DNA of 64,000 nt from Ramlibacter sp. (GTDB taxonomy: Bacteria > Pseudomonadota > Gammaproteobacteria > Burkholderiales > Burkholderiaceae_C). The notes under the pieces are model-generated. The model did not search any database, was not told the DNA's origin, and worked only from the letters and a program-made list of their open reading frames with translations. A program made the translations under genes and the position numbers. This document shows positions 17,108 to 25,471 of this stretch, piece after piece (the stretch's first letter is position 1; the number at the start of each line of letters is the position of its first letter). The stretch spans positions 1 through 64,000 of the forward strand of contig NZ_JAQGNQ010000129.1 in assembly GCF_028291745.1 (NCBI RefSeq). Direction: 5' to 3'.

Positions 17108-17124
17108 TTATTGGCATGCAATAA
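17108..17124. promoter_or_regulatory. Candidate IclR operator in divergent control region
   Basis: The 127-bp gap between the Bug gene and the IclR gene is AT-rich against its surroundings. It contains a perfect inverted repeat TTATTG-gcatg-CAATAA (17108-17124). A related half-site (ATGCAATA) occurs about 20 bp to the left. The size and symmetry fit the short palindromes bound by IclR-type regulators. Binding is inferred from position only. Confidence 0.45.
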
Positions 17125-17145
17125 CTCGCACCGGAGGGAACCCGT

Positions 17146-17946
17146 ATGCGCGCAGCTGCCACGCGCGGGACGGCGCAGGAAGACAGCCCGCTGTTCATCG
17201 CATCCCTGGCCAAGTGCTTCCAGGTGCTGGAGGCGCTGAACACGGCCGGCCGCGCCGTGGGCTTGACCGAACTGGCCCGGCTCTCCTGCCTCGACCGCAG
17301 CGCCGTGCAGCGCATCACCCACACCTTGCGCGTGCTCGGCTACCTGCGCCAGGATCCCGCGAGCAAGGCGTTCCGCCTCTCCGGGCGGATGCTGGAGTTC
17401 GGCCACACCGTGCTCGCCACCGACCGGGTGCGCGAGCGCGCCCAGCCGCACCTGGAAGCCCTGAACCGCCGCACCGGCGAAACCGTGAACCTGATGGAAC
17501 TGGAAGGCGAGGAGATCGTGTACGTGCTGCGCTACCCCAGCCTGCACGCCGTGAGCGTGGACCTGCACGTCGGCTCGCGGCTGCCGGCCTACTGCACCGC
17601 CGCCGGCCGCGCCATCCTGGCCCAGTTCGAAGCGGCCGAAGCGCTCGTGCGCCTGAAGGCCGCGCGCCGGACCGCCATGACGCGCTTCACCATCACCGAT
17701 CTCACGGGCCTCAAGCGGGCGCTGGAGACGGTGCGCGCGCAGGGCTATGCCCTGAACGATCAGGAAGCGTTCCTGGGCGATCTCTCGGTGGCGGCCCCGC
17801 TGCGCGACCCGCAAGGTCGGCCGCTGGCCGCGGTGAATATCGCAGTGCCGACCCCACGCTGGCAATTGCACGACGTCTTGCACAAGCTCGTGCCGCAGTT
17901 GCTGAAGACGGCCGCGGCAGTCGAGAAGGATCTGCGCTCCCTCTAG
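17146..17946 (+). CDS. IclR family transcriptional regulator
   Basis: This 266-residue regulator has an N-terminal winged helix-turn-helix (residues 15-75, GLTELARLSCLDRSAVQRITHTLRVLGYL) and the IclR effector domain (about 90-255, with the PAYCTAAGRAILA signature and ITDLTGLKRALETVRAQGYALNDQEAFLGDLSVAAPL). GGAGGG lies eight bases before the ATG. It is transcribed away from the Bug/amidohydrolase operon, the usual arrangement for a local controller responding to a substrate of the pathway. Confidence 0.93.
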   Translation: MRAAATRGTAQEDSPLFIASLAKCFQVLEALNTAGRAVGLTELARLSCLDRSAVQRITHTLRVLGYLRQDPASKAFRLSGRMLEFGHTVLATDRVRERAQPHLEALNRRTGETVNLMELEGEEIVYVLRYPSLHAVSVDLHVGSRLPAYCTAAGRAILAQFEAAEALVRLKAARRTAMTRFTITDLTGLKRALETVRAQGYALNDQEAFLGDLSVAAPLRDPQGRPLAAVNIAVPTPRWQLHDVLHKLVPQLLKTAAAVEKDLRSL

Positions 17947-18056
17947 GGCCCGCTGCTTCCAGGGGCGCGCTCGCAGATAGCCGGGCGCGCTTGTCGATTT
18001 CGCCCTGCCTCGTTCGTCTCAGGCTCAGGCGCCCTTGCCTGTCAACGAATTCTTCC

Positions 18057-18482
18057 ATGCACGCCACGCCCACCGCCATTCCTTCCTTGCCCCCTGCCCT
18101 GGTCTGGACCGGTCGCGTCCTGAGCTCGATCGTCGTCCTGTTCCTGGTGTTCGACGGAGTCATGAAACTGATGGCGATCCCGCCCGTGGTCGATGCCTTT
18201 CGACAACTCGGATATCCGCTGGAGTCGGCCTCCGTCATCGGCTACCTGGCGCTGGCTTGCGCCCTGCTCTATGCCATTCCACGCACGGCGGTGCTCGGCG
18301 CCATCGTGCTGACCGGCCTGCTCGGCGGCGCCATCTCCACCCACGTGCGCGTGCACGACCCCTTGTTCACGCACACGCTGTTTGGCGTGTACCTGGGGGT
18401 GATGGCGTGGGGCGGACTCTGGCTGCGCGATGCGCGGCTGCGCGCCATCATTCCGCTGCGCCGGGACCTGTTCAGGACCTAA
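18057..18482 (+). CDS. DoxX-like integral membrane protein
   Basis: This 141-residue inner-membrane protein has four predicted transmembrane helices and DoxX-like features (FLVFDGVMKLMAIPPVVDAFRQLGYP and GAISTHVRVHDPLF). The start ATG at 18057 has no strong SD. The upstream frame stays open for over 2 kb through antisense DNA, so the extension is meaningless. The family is of uncertain function, sometimes linked to redox or stress tolerance. Confidence 0.8.
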   Translation: MHATPTAIPSLPPALVWTGRVLSSIVVLFLVFDGVMKLMAIPPVVDAFRQLGYPLESASVIGYLALACALLYAIPRTAVLGAIVLTGLLGGAISTHVRVHDPLFTHTLFGVYLGVMAWGGLWLRDARLRAIIPLRRDLFRT

Positions 18483-18655
18483 TCGATCTGGATCTTCAGG
18501 TCGCGGATCAGTCCGCCCCAGACGCGCGCCTCGTTCTCCGCGCGCTTCTGGATGTCGGCCGGCGTGCCCGGGATCGGGAACAGGAACTGCTCGACCAGCT
18601 GGGCGGCGAGCAGGCATCGTTCATCGACCTGCCCTTGCGGGCCTAGCGACCCGGT
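18479..18655 (-). pseudogene. C-terminal remnant resembling a Bug binding protein
   Basis: A minus-strand open frame ending at the TAG (18481-18479) encodes about 58 residues whose end (TPADIQKRAENEARVWGGLI, then RDLKIQID) resembles the C-terminal helix and tail of Bug proteins. There is no start codon or upstream body, and the remnant collides with the DoxX stop codon. The likely reading is a gene fragment left after deletion. Homology is judged by eye and weak. Confidence 0.35.
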
Positions 18656-18912
18656 GCGCGGCCCGCTTCGGGCAGCCAGCTCGCCAGCGCTTGCAGCACC
18701 GGCTTGAATTCGCGCGCCAGTTCACCACTGGCGATGGGCGACGCCAGGGGCCAGACCACGGTCAATCCGAACAGCCCGAAGCACGTGATGTGCATGGTCA
18801 TGGCGAAGGTCTTGCGCGTCCACCCGGCACGGGCCACCGGCACGCGGGCAACGGCGGGGAACGGGCAATGCGACGTGGTGTCGGTACGAAGCGGAAGGCG
18901 GCGCGGCATCAT
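18643..18912 (-). CDS. Doubtful small hypothetical ORF
   Basis: An 89-residue frame begins at the ATG at 18912. It has a basic N-terminus, one hydrophobic segment (MHITCFGLFGLTVVWPLASPIA) and an amphipathic tail. No domain was recognised and no SD is visible. The surrounding 18483-19121 stretch has no other believable gene. It may be a small membrane protein or chance coding in GC-rich DNA. Confidence 0.25.
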   Translation of the reverse strand: MMPRRLPLRTDTTSHCPFPAVARVPVARAGWTRKTFAMTMHITCFGLFGLTVVWPLASPIASGELAREFKPVLQALASWLPEAGRAPGR

Positions 18913-19121
18913 GGTGGCGGCGATTGTGCTGGCGAATTGCCGCGGCACGCCGGCGAGCAAGCGACAAGATGTATCGGGCGCCGATTTCTTCGCGCTGATG
19001 TGCAGGTCGCGTTGCTGCGCGCCGGTGCCGTGTTGATCGCCCCTTGACTGGCCGCCATGGCAGCGCTGCGCTGCTCTGAGGCGTGGTTGACGCGTGCGGC
19101 GAAAGCCCGCACGCTTGCCGC

Positions 19122-20780
19122 ATGGCCACCCCTCCACTCGACGCGTTCGCGGGCCGGCGCGACCAGATGTTTCCCGTCCTTGGCGAGGACGACATCGCCC
19201 GGGCCGCCCGCTTCGGCACCCCGCGCAACTACGCGGCCGGCGAGTACCTGTTCCGGGCCGGGGAGCCAGGCCCCGGCATGTTCATCGTGCTGCGCGGCCT
19301 GGTCAGCATCCAGCAACGCGACGGCCTGGGGCACGTCGTTCCGGTCGTCCGGGAAGGGGCCGGTGCGTTCCTCGCCGAGGTCGGACAGTTGTCCGGCGCA
19401 TCCTCCCTGGTCGACGGGGTGGCCGAGGAGCCGGTGCAAGCGCTGCTGGTGCCGCCGGCGCAACTGCGCGCCTTGATCACGGCCGAAGCCGACCTGGGCG
19501 AGCGCATCATCCGGGCGCTCATCCTGCGACGGGTGGCGTTGATCGAACGCGGCGCGGCCGGCGCCGTGCTGATCGGCGATGCCCAGGCGCCGCACCTGGC
19601 GCGGCTGGAGAACTTCCTGCGCCGCAACGGCCAGCCCTACCACGTGCTCGCGCCCCATGACGACGCCAGCGCCTGCGCCCTGGCAAGGCAATACGCGAAC
19701 CGGCCGCACGAGGTGCTGGCGGTCTGTCCCGACGGCAGCATCCTGGTCGACCCCGAGGAGCACGAGCTGGCACGCGGCCTGGGCCTGATGAACGCCCAGG
19801 AGCAGGACCAGCTGTTCGACGTTGCCATCGTCGGCGCCGGGCCCGCAGGGCTGGCGACCGCCGTGTACGCTGCCAGTGAAGGGCTCACGGTGGTGGCGCT
19901 GGATTGCCGGGCCTATGGCGGCCAGGCGGGCGCCAGTGCGCGCATCGAGAACTATCTGGGCTTCCCGACCGGCATCTCGGGCCAGGCACTGGCGGGCCGT
20001 GCCTACGTGCAGGCCCAGAAGTTCGGCGCGCGCATCCTGGTGCCCGCGCAGGTCGCGGCGCTGGAATGCACCGCGGGCGCGACGCCCGCGCTCCGCCTCG
20101 TGGACGGCCGCCGCTTGCGCGCAAGGGCTGTGGTGATCGCCAGCGGCGCGCGCTACAACCGTCCGGACGCACGCAACCTGCCGGCCTTCGAGGGGCGCGG
20201 GGTGTGGTACTGGGCGTCGCCCATCGAAGCGCGCTTGTGCCATGGCGAACACGTGGTGCTGGTGGGCGGCGGCAACTCCGCCGGGCAGGCCGCCGTCTTT
20301 CTCGCGGCGCATGCGGCCCGTGTCACGATGCTCGTGCGCGGCGCCGGCCTGGCGGCAACGATGTCGCGCTACCTCATCGATCGCATCGAGGCGGCGGCCA
20401 ACATCACGGTGCTACCGCGCCAGGAACTGAGCGAGCTGGAAGGCGACGAAGCCGGCCACCTGGCTTGGGTGACCTGGCGCGATCGTGACAGCGGCGAGTC
20501 GACGCGCTGCCCCGTGCGCAACCTGTTCCTGTTCATCGGCGCCTCGCCGGAGACGGCCTTCCTCGCGGGCTGCGACATGGTCCTGGACCGGGCCGGTTTC
20601 GTCGTCACCGGAGGGTCGGGACGCGGCGAGCTCGAGTCGAGTCTGCCGGGTGTCTTTGCCGTGGGCGATGTCCGCGCCGGCTCCACCAAGCGGGTGGGCG
20701 CGGCCATCGGTGAAGGCGCCGCGGTGGTCGCCGCGCTGCATCGCTTTCTGGAAGCTTCGGCAGAAAAAGCTGCCCGCTGA
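19122..20780 (+). CDS. Cyclic nucleotide-binding domain / thioredoxin-reductase-like FAD oxidoreductase fusion
   Basis: This 552-residue protein has three parts. Residues ~15-130 form a cNMP-binding-like domain (AGEYLFRAGEPGPGMFIVLRGLVSIQQ). Residues ~145-215 are a thioredoxin-fold-like linker. Residues ~225-550 are a thioredoxin-reductase-type flavoprotein with FAD motif VAIVGAGPAGLATAVYAASEG, NAD(P) motif VVLVGGGNSAGQAAVF and C-terminal FAVGDVRAG. The redox-active CxxC of true thioredoxin reductases is missing. The corresponding segment reads WASPIEARLC, with one Cys. It is therefore probably not a thioredoxin reductase but a related NAD(P)H:flavin oxidoreductase, possibly tuned by a cyclic nucleotide. 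Confidence 0.88.
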   Translation: MATPPLDAFAGRRDQMFPVLGEDDIARAARFGTPRNYAAGEYLFRAGEPGPGMFIVLRGLVSIQQRDGLGHVVPVVREGAGAFLAEVGQLSGASSLVDGVAEEPVQALLVPPAQLRALITAEADLGERIIRALILRRVALIERGAAGAVLIGDAQAPHLARLENFLRRNGQPYHVLAPHDDASACALARQYANRPHEVLAVCPDGSILVDPEEHELARGLGLMNAQEQDQLFDVAIVGAGPAGLATAVYAASEGLTVVALDCRAYGGQAGASARIENYLGFPTGISGQALAGRAYVQAQKFGARILVPAQVAALECTAGATPALRLVDGRRLRARAVVIASGARYNRPDARNLPAFEGRGVWYWASPIEARLCHGEHVVLVGGGNSAGQAAVFLAAHAARVTMLVRGAGLAATMSRYLIDRIEAAANITVLPRQELSELEGDEAGHLAWVTWRDRDSGESTRCPVRNLFLFIGASPETAFLAGCDMVLDRAGFVVTGGSGRGELESSLPGVFAVGDVRAGSTKRVGAAIGEGAAVVAALHRFLEASAEKAAR

Positions 20781-20814
20781 TTTCAGTGCTGCCTCGAACC
20801 GCTCGCAATCCTGC

Positions 20815-21045
20815 TCACGGGACGGCAGCAAAGCGGGGCCGACGCACGCCGTCCACTTCGATGCTTTCGAAGAACATCGAATACGGTCGCACCCAGAGGC
20901 CTTGCTCGCCGTAGAGCGCGCGATACAACACCATGGGTGCCAGCGTCTCGCTGTGCCGAACCACGGCCAGCAGTTCGTATTCGCCACCCTTGTAGTGGCG
21001 ATAGCGGCCCGCGGTGATCGGCGGCAGCGGCGGCAGGTCACTCAT
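20815..21045 (-). CDS. DUF1653 domain protein
   Basis: This 76-residue protein matches the DUF1653 pattern: GRYRHYKGGEYELLAVVRHSETLAPMVLYRALYGEQGLWVRP followed by MFFESIEVDGVRRPRF. The family forms a small beta-rich cytoplasmic domain of unknown function. The ATG is at 21045, and the gene converges with the preceding oxidoreductase gene 34 bp away. Confidence 0.85.
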   Translation of the reverse strand: MSDLPPLPPITAGRYRHYKGGEYELLAVVRHSETLAPMVLYRALYGEQGLWVRPYSMFFESIEVDGVRRPRFAAVP

Positions 21046-21115
21046 GACGAAGCAGGATCCGCCGTGCTGGCGCAGCTGCCGGCGCTGAAGTTTGGAGCCT
21101 GGTCATGGCGCAGCC

Positions 21116-22855
21116 TCAATACCCGGCAGCCAGCCCGCTATTGCGCCTCGGATCGTTGGCGCCGTAATAGCGATTCGCCCCCACCGGCTTGCCGCGCAGC
21201 GAGGGCGCACCGACGAGGATGGCGGCGACGTGGTTGGCCGGCTGCGGCGCACCGAACTTCTGGCCCATGGCCTCGAGGCTGGCCCGGGTGTCGGGGCTGA
21301 GCGCAAAGCGCTCCAGGTTGGTGGTCTCCGGCAGCCACTGCTGGTGGAAGCGCGGCGCGTCGACCGCCTCCTGCACGTCCATGTCGTAGTCGATCACGTT
21401 CAGGATCGTGTGCAGGACGGCCGTGATGATGCGGCTGCCGCCCGGCGTCCCCACCACCATCACGGGCTTGCCGTCGCGCGTGACGATGGTCGGCGACATC
21501 GAGGACAGCGGGGTCTTGCCGGGTGCGATGGAGTTCGCTTCGCCCTGCACCAGCCCGTAGAGGTTGGGCACGCCGGTCTTGGCCGTGAAGTCGTCCATCT
21601 CGTCGTTCAGCATCACGCCGGTGCCGGGCGCCATCACCTTGGCGCCGAACCAGTCGTTGAGCGTATAGGTCACCGACACCGCATTGCCCTCCTTGTCGGC
21701 GATGGAGTAGTGCGTGGTGTTGCTGCCCTCGTGCGGCGGCACGCCGGGCTTGATCAGCGCGGAGACGCCCGCCTTCTTCGGATCGATCGCCTGCCGGATT
21801 GCCGCGGCGTAATTCCTGTCCAGCAGATGCGCGATCGGGTTCTGCACGAAGTCGGGATCGCCCAGGTAGCTGTTGCGGTCCATGTAGGCATGGCGCATCG
21901 CCTCGATCTGGTAGTGCACGGATTGCGCCGAGCGGAAGCCGAGATCGCGCAGCGGATAGCCTTCCAGCACGTTGAGGATCTCGCAGATCACCACGCCGCC
22001 CGAGCTCGGAGGCGGTGCGGAGACCACGTGGTAGCCGCGGTAGTCGCACTCGATCGGGGCGAGCTCGCGCACCTTGTAGCGATCGAGGTCGGCCTGCTGC
22101 AGGATGCCGCCGCCCGCGTGGCTGGACGCGACGATGGATGCCGCCACCGGACCGTGATAGAAGCCGTCAGCGCCGCGCCGCGCGATCGTGCGCAGCGTGT
22201 TCGCGAGGTCCTTCTGCACGAGGCGATCGCCCACCTGCAAGGGCTCGCCGTTCTTCAGGAACACGCGGGCGGAGGGCGCGTCCCTGCGGAAGGCGTCGGT
22301 GGCAGTGTTCAGCATGTCGACGTCGCCCTGATCGAGGCGGAAGCCGCGCTCGGCGAGCGCGATGGCCGGCGCCACCACTTCGCCGCGCTTCCTGGTGCCG
22401 TACTTCGCCAGCGCGTATTCCATGCCGGCGACGGAGCCCGGCACCGCGACGGCGAGTTGGCCGGTCGTGGTCGCGCCCTTGATCACGTTGCCCTGCGCGT
22501 CGAGGTACATGTCCGCCTTGGCGGCCAGCGGCGCCTTCTCGCGAAAGTCGATGAAGGTCTTGCGGCCGTCCGCCAACTGGATCGTCATGAAGCCGCCGCC
22601 CCCGAGATTGCCCGCCGCGGGATAGACGACGGCCAGCGCATAGCCGACCGCCACCGCCGCGTCGATCGCGTTGCCGCCTCTCTTGAGCACGTCGACACCG
22701 ACTTCGCTGGCCAGGTGCTGCGCGGTCACCACCATGCCGTGCTCGGCGGCAACCGGTGCGACGGAAGCGGCCTCGGCCGCGGTGAACAGCAGGGAAATCG
22801 CGAGGCCGATCGTGAGCCGCATGGCGCGCGGGGGGTGGCAGAACCTGGTGACCAT
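21116..22855 (-). CDS. ggt: Gamma-glutamyltransferase
   Basis: This 579-residue periplasmic Ntn-hydrolase transfers or hydrolyses the gamma-glutamyl group of glutathione. I chose the ATG at 22855, which has AAGGAG six bases upstream. An in-frame extension to 22957 has none. Residues 1-29 are a signal peptide. The proenzyme self-cleaves before the catalytic Thr, here Thr380 in SNTTHYSIAD. The family motifs GGNAIDAAVAVGYALAVVYP, FREKAPLAA, the substrate-loop SSMSPTIV and GTPGGSRI are all present. Length fits (about 580). It stands alone, with divergent DUF3943 and convergent DUF1653 neighbours. Confidence 0.95.
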   Translation of the reverse strand: MVTRFCHPPRAMRLTIGLAISLLFTAAEAASVAPVAAEHGMVVTAQHLASEVGVDVLKRGGNAIDAAVAVGYALAVVYPAAGNLGGGGFMTIQLADGRKTFIDFREKAPLAAKADMYLDAQGNVIKGATTTGQLAVAVPGSVAGMEYALAKYGTRKRGEVVAPAIALAERGFRLDQGDVDMLNTATDAFRRDAPSARVFLKNGEPLQVGDRLVQKDLANTLRTIARRGADGFYHGPVAASIVASSHAGGGILQQADLDRYKVRELAPIECDYRGYHVVSAPPPSSGGVVICEILNVLEGYPLRDLGFRSAQSVHYQIEAMRHAYMDRNSYLGDPDFVQNPIAHLLDRNYAAAIRQAIDPKKAGVSALIKPGVPPHEGSNTTHYSIADKEGNAVSVTYTLNDWFGAKVMAPGTGVMLNDEMDDFTAKTGVPNLYGLVQGEANSIAPGKTPLSSMSPTIVTRDGKPVMVVGTPGGSRIITAVLHTILNVIDYDMDVQEAVDAPRFHQQWLPETTNLERFALSPDTRASLEAMGQKFGAPQPANHVAAILVGAPSLRGKPVGANRYYGANDPRRNSGLAAGY

Positions 22856-22999
22856 GGTTTCTCCTTGGGCGCGAATGCCTGCGCCTGGTGCCGGCATGGT
22901 AGCCGTGCGCGCAGCCACCGGCTGCTGGCCCGACGCGTGCCGTCCTGAAGCGATCAAGTCCTACAGCTGAGGCATGGCGGCCGCTCCAACAATCCGCGG

Positions 23000-24451
23000 A
23001 TGCCTCACCAGCCCTCTCGCCTGCGCAGCGCAGCCTGGTTGCTGCTGCTCGCCACCAGCTTCGCCTGCGCCCAGGAACAGGCCGCGCCCGCGGCCGCAGC
23101 AACACCTGCTGCCGCAGCCCCGGCGGCCGCGGCGGACCCATCGTCGCTGCCGCACTGGCGCGACCCGCTGCTGCCGGCGCTGGAGATCCTGGAGTTCGAG
23201 CTGCTGCTCAATCGCATCAACCGGTGCTGCGGCAACGGGCGGGGCGACTATGCGGTGAACTGGAGCACGATCCGCCACAACCTGCACAGCGGCTGGGTCG
23301 TGGACAACGATCCCTTCAGCGTCAACCAGTTCGCGCATCCCTATTCCGGCTCGATGTACTACGGCTTCGCGCGTTCCAACGGCTTCGACTTCTGGACGTC
23401 CACAGCCTACGCGCTCGGGGGCAGCGCCTTGTGGGAAATCGCGGGCGAGCGCACGCCGCCCTCGCGCAACGACCTGATCTCCACCGGCATCGGCGGCAGC
23501 TTGCTCGGGGAGCCGCTGTTTCGCATGGCCAACCTGCTGCTGGAACACGGTGGCGGCATGACGCCTTTCTGGCGCGAGACCGTCGCCGCGGCGGTGTCGC
23601 CTTCCACCGCCTTCAATCGCTGGCTGCAGGGGCGCGGACCGGACACGGTGTTCAGCAGCCATGGCGCGCCTTACTACAGTCGCCTTTCGCTGGGCGTGAT
23701 GGGCACGTCGCAGAACCAGGCCGGCAACTCCACCGCCTCGGTGCAGCGCGCCGAGGCGCAGGCCGAATTCGCGCTCGACTACGGCATGCCGGGCCAGGAG
23801 GGCTACGAGTACCGCCGGCCCTTCGATTACTTCACGTTCCAGGCGACCGCATCGTCGGCCAACGGTTTCGAGAACGTGATGACGCGCGGCTTGCTGCTCG
23901 GGCGCGACTACCGCGCCGGCTCCGACTATCGCGGCGTGTGGGGCCTGTACGGCAGCTACGACTACCTCTCGCCGCAGACCTTTCGCGTTTCCAGCACCGC
24001 GGTCTCCCTCGGCACCACCGGGCAGTGGGGGCGCGGCGACTGGGTGGTGACCGGTACCGGCACGGCGGGCCTGGGCTACGCCGCGGTCGGCACCTTGAGC
24101 AGTGCCGCCCCGGGCGTCGACCGCGACTACCACTACGGCGTGGCGCCGCAGGTACTGCTTGCCGCCCGCGTCATCCACGGCGGCAAGTGGGCGCTGGACC
24201 TGACCGCGCGCGACTTCTTCGTCTCGAACATCGGTGACAGCACGCGCGGCGGCCACGACAACATCGCGCGCGCGGAGCTCGCCTGGACGTGGCGCCTGCA
24301 CGACCAGCAGGCGATCACCGTCAAGTACCTCTGGAACCGCCGCAACGCGCAATACCCCGACCTCGGCGACCGCAGCCAGACGCGCGGCACCATCGGCGTG
24401 TTCTACACGCTGCTCGGACACGATCGCTTCGGCGCGCTCGACTGGAAGTAG
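23000..24451 (+). CDS. Exported DUF3943 protein, probable outer-membrane beta-rich protein
   Basis: This 483-residue protein has a signal peptide (to about residue 24, ending ACA), an Ala/Pro-rich linker, then a DUF3943-type domain with conserved NPFSVNQFAHPYSGSMYYGFARS-like sequence (here starting DNDPFSVNQ) and ERTPPSRNDLISTGIGGSLLGE. The C-terminal half is alternating polar/aromatic (GVWGLYGSYDYLSPQTF, LGTTGQWGRGDW) and ends in FYTLLGHDRFGALDWK, suggesting beta strands in the outer membrane. Function is unknown. Its stop lies one base from the convergent DUF2272 gene. Confidence 0.8.
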   Translation: MPHQPSRLRSAAWLLLLATSFACAQEQAAPAAAATPAAAAPAAAADPSSLPHWRDPLLPALEILEFELLLNRINRCCGNGRGDYAVNWSTIRHNLHSGWVVDNDPFSVNQFAHPYSGSMYYGFARSNGFDFWTSTAYALGGSALWEIAGERTPPSRNDLISTGIGGSLLGEPLFRMANLLLEHGGGMTPFWRETVAAAVSPSTAFNRWLQGRGPDTVFSSHGAPYYSRLSLGVMGTSQNQAGNSTASVQRAEAQAEFALDYGMPGQEGYEYRRPFDYFTFQATASSANGFENVMTRGLLLGRDYRAGSDYRGVWGLYGSYDYLSPQTFRVSSTAVSLGTTGQWGRGDWVVTGTGTAGLGYAAVGTLSSAAPGVDRDYHYGVAPQVLLAARVIHGGKWALDLTARDFFVSNIGDSTRGGHDNIARAELAWTWRLHDQQAITVKYLWNRRNAQYPDLGDRSQTRGTIGVFYTLLGHDRFGALDWK

Positions 24452-24452
24452 C

Positions 24453-25430
24453 TCACCGCCTGAACTGGAGAAGCACCACCCAGGGCCGGCGACTGAGGTT
24501 CTCGCGGCACTGGGTTCTGACGCGCGAGCAATCGGCTCCCGGTGCGGCACCGGTGATGTACACGGCGCTCGGAACCTTCCTGGCGTTCAGCGTCATGCGC
24601 GATAGCGTCACGGAATTGACCACGTTGCCGCCGATGCTCTCCAGCTTGGCATCGCCTCCTTCGTCCGAGCGCACGACGAGGTCGCAATGCATCGGAAACG
24701 CCTGGCTCGCCGAGGTCGCCGCCAGCGCAGCGGAGAGCGCGGCGAACTTCGCGGTACCGGCGCTGCTGGCGCGCGTTGCGCAAATCAGGTCACCCGCACG
24801 CGGGCGCGTGGTGGCGATATCGCACGCGCGAAACGCCTGCGTCGAGTCCCGACCCGCCGCTTCCGCCGCCGAGGCAGCGAGCGCCGCCCGCACGTAATCG
24901 GCGTGACTGTCCGAGAACTCGAACTCCGCGCGTGAGAAGCCCGCCGTCTTCATCAGATAGCTGATGAAGGCCGCCGACCACGGCGTGTCCACGATGGCGG
25001 TGCGCAGCAGGGCCTCGCGCACCGCAACCTCCGCCCTCGTCCCTGTGCTGGCCGTGGCCGCGGCACTCGCGACCTCCGCGCGCCGCACCCGGCCCACGCT
25101 GGTGACAAGTGCCGGCGGCTCGAACTCGGACAGGGCCCGCCAGAACGTCGCCACGCGCTCCCAGGCGGGAGTGGACTCGCCGGGTGGCCGGTCCCACTCT
25201 GCTTCGTGATAGCCGACGTGGAACATGCCGCCGTTGCGCTCTATCGTCTGTCCGCCAAACAGCTGGTGCTGGCGGCGGGCTTCTTCGACGGCTTGCCGGA
25301 TCCGCGGGTCCTGCGATGCCTGGCTCGCCGTGGCGGCGCAGGCGGGGACCGCAGCGGCCGCGGCGTGAGGCACGAGGGCGCACGCGCAGAGCAGCACGGC
25401 ACCGAAGGCTGGAAGCAGGCAGCGCGTCAT
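24453..25430 (-). CDS. DUF2272 family exported protein
   Basis: This 325-residue protein has a signal peptide with a lipobox-like Cys (LLCACALVPHA), so it could be a lipoprotein. The body shows the DUF2272 pattern: WERVATFWRAL, then TPWSAAFISYLMKTAGF with the DSHADYV segment, then ARAGDLICATR, FPMHCDLVV and SIGGNVVNSVTL. The arrangement (aromatic-S-A-A-F, later H-C-D and GGN) recalls papain-like CHAP/NlpC folds, suggesting peptidoglycan or envelope amidase activity, which is unproven. The Ala-rich inserts are typical of this GC-rich genome. Confidence 0.75.
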   Translation of the reverse strand: MTRCLLPAFGAVLLCACALVPHAAAAAVPACAATASQASQDPRIRQAVEEARRQHQLFGGQTIERNGGMFHVGYHEAEWDRPPGESTPAWERVATFWRALSEFEPPALVTSVGRVRRAEVASAAATASTGTRAEVAVREALLRTAIVDTPWSAAFISYLMKTAGFSRAEFEFSDSHADYVRAALAASAAEAAGRDSTQAFRACDIATTRPRAGDLICATRASSAGTAKFAALSAALAATSASQAFPMHCDLVVRSDEGGDAKLESIGGNVVNSVTLSRMTLNARKVPSAVYITGAAPGADCSRVRTQCRENLSRRPWVVLLQFRR

Positions 25431-25471
25431 GCCTCGATTGTGCGCAAGCGCTGCGCCGGCGGACCTCGCGT

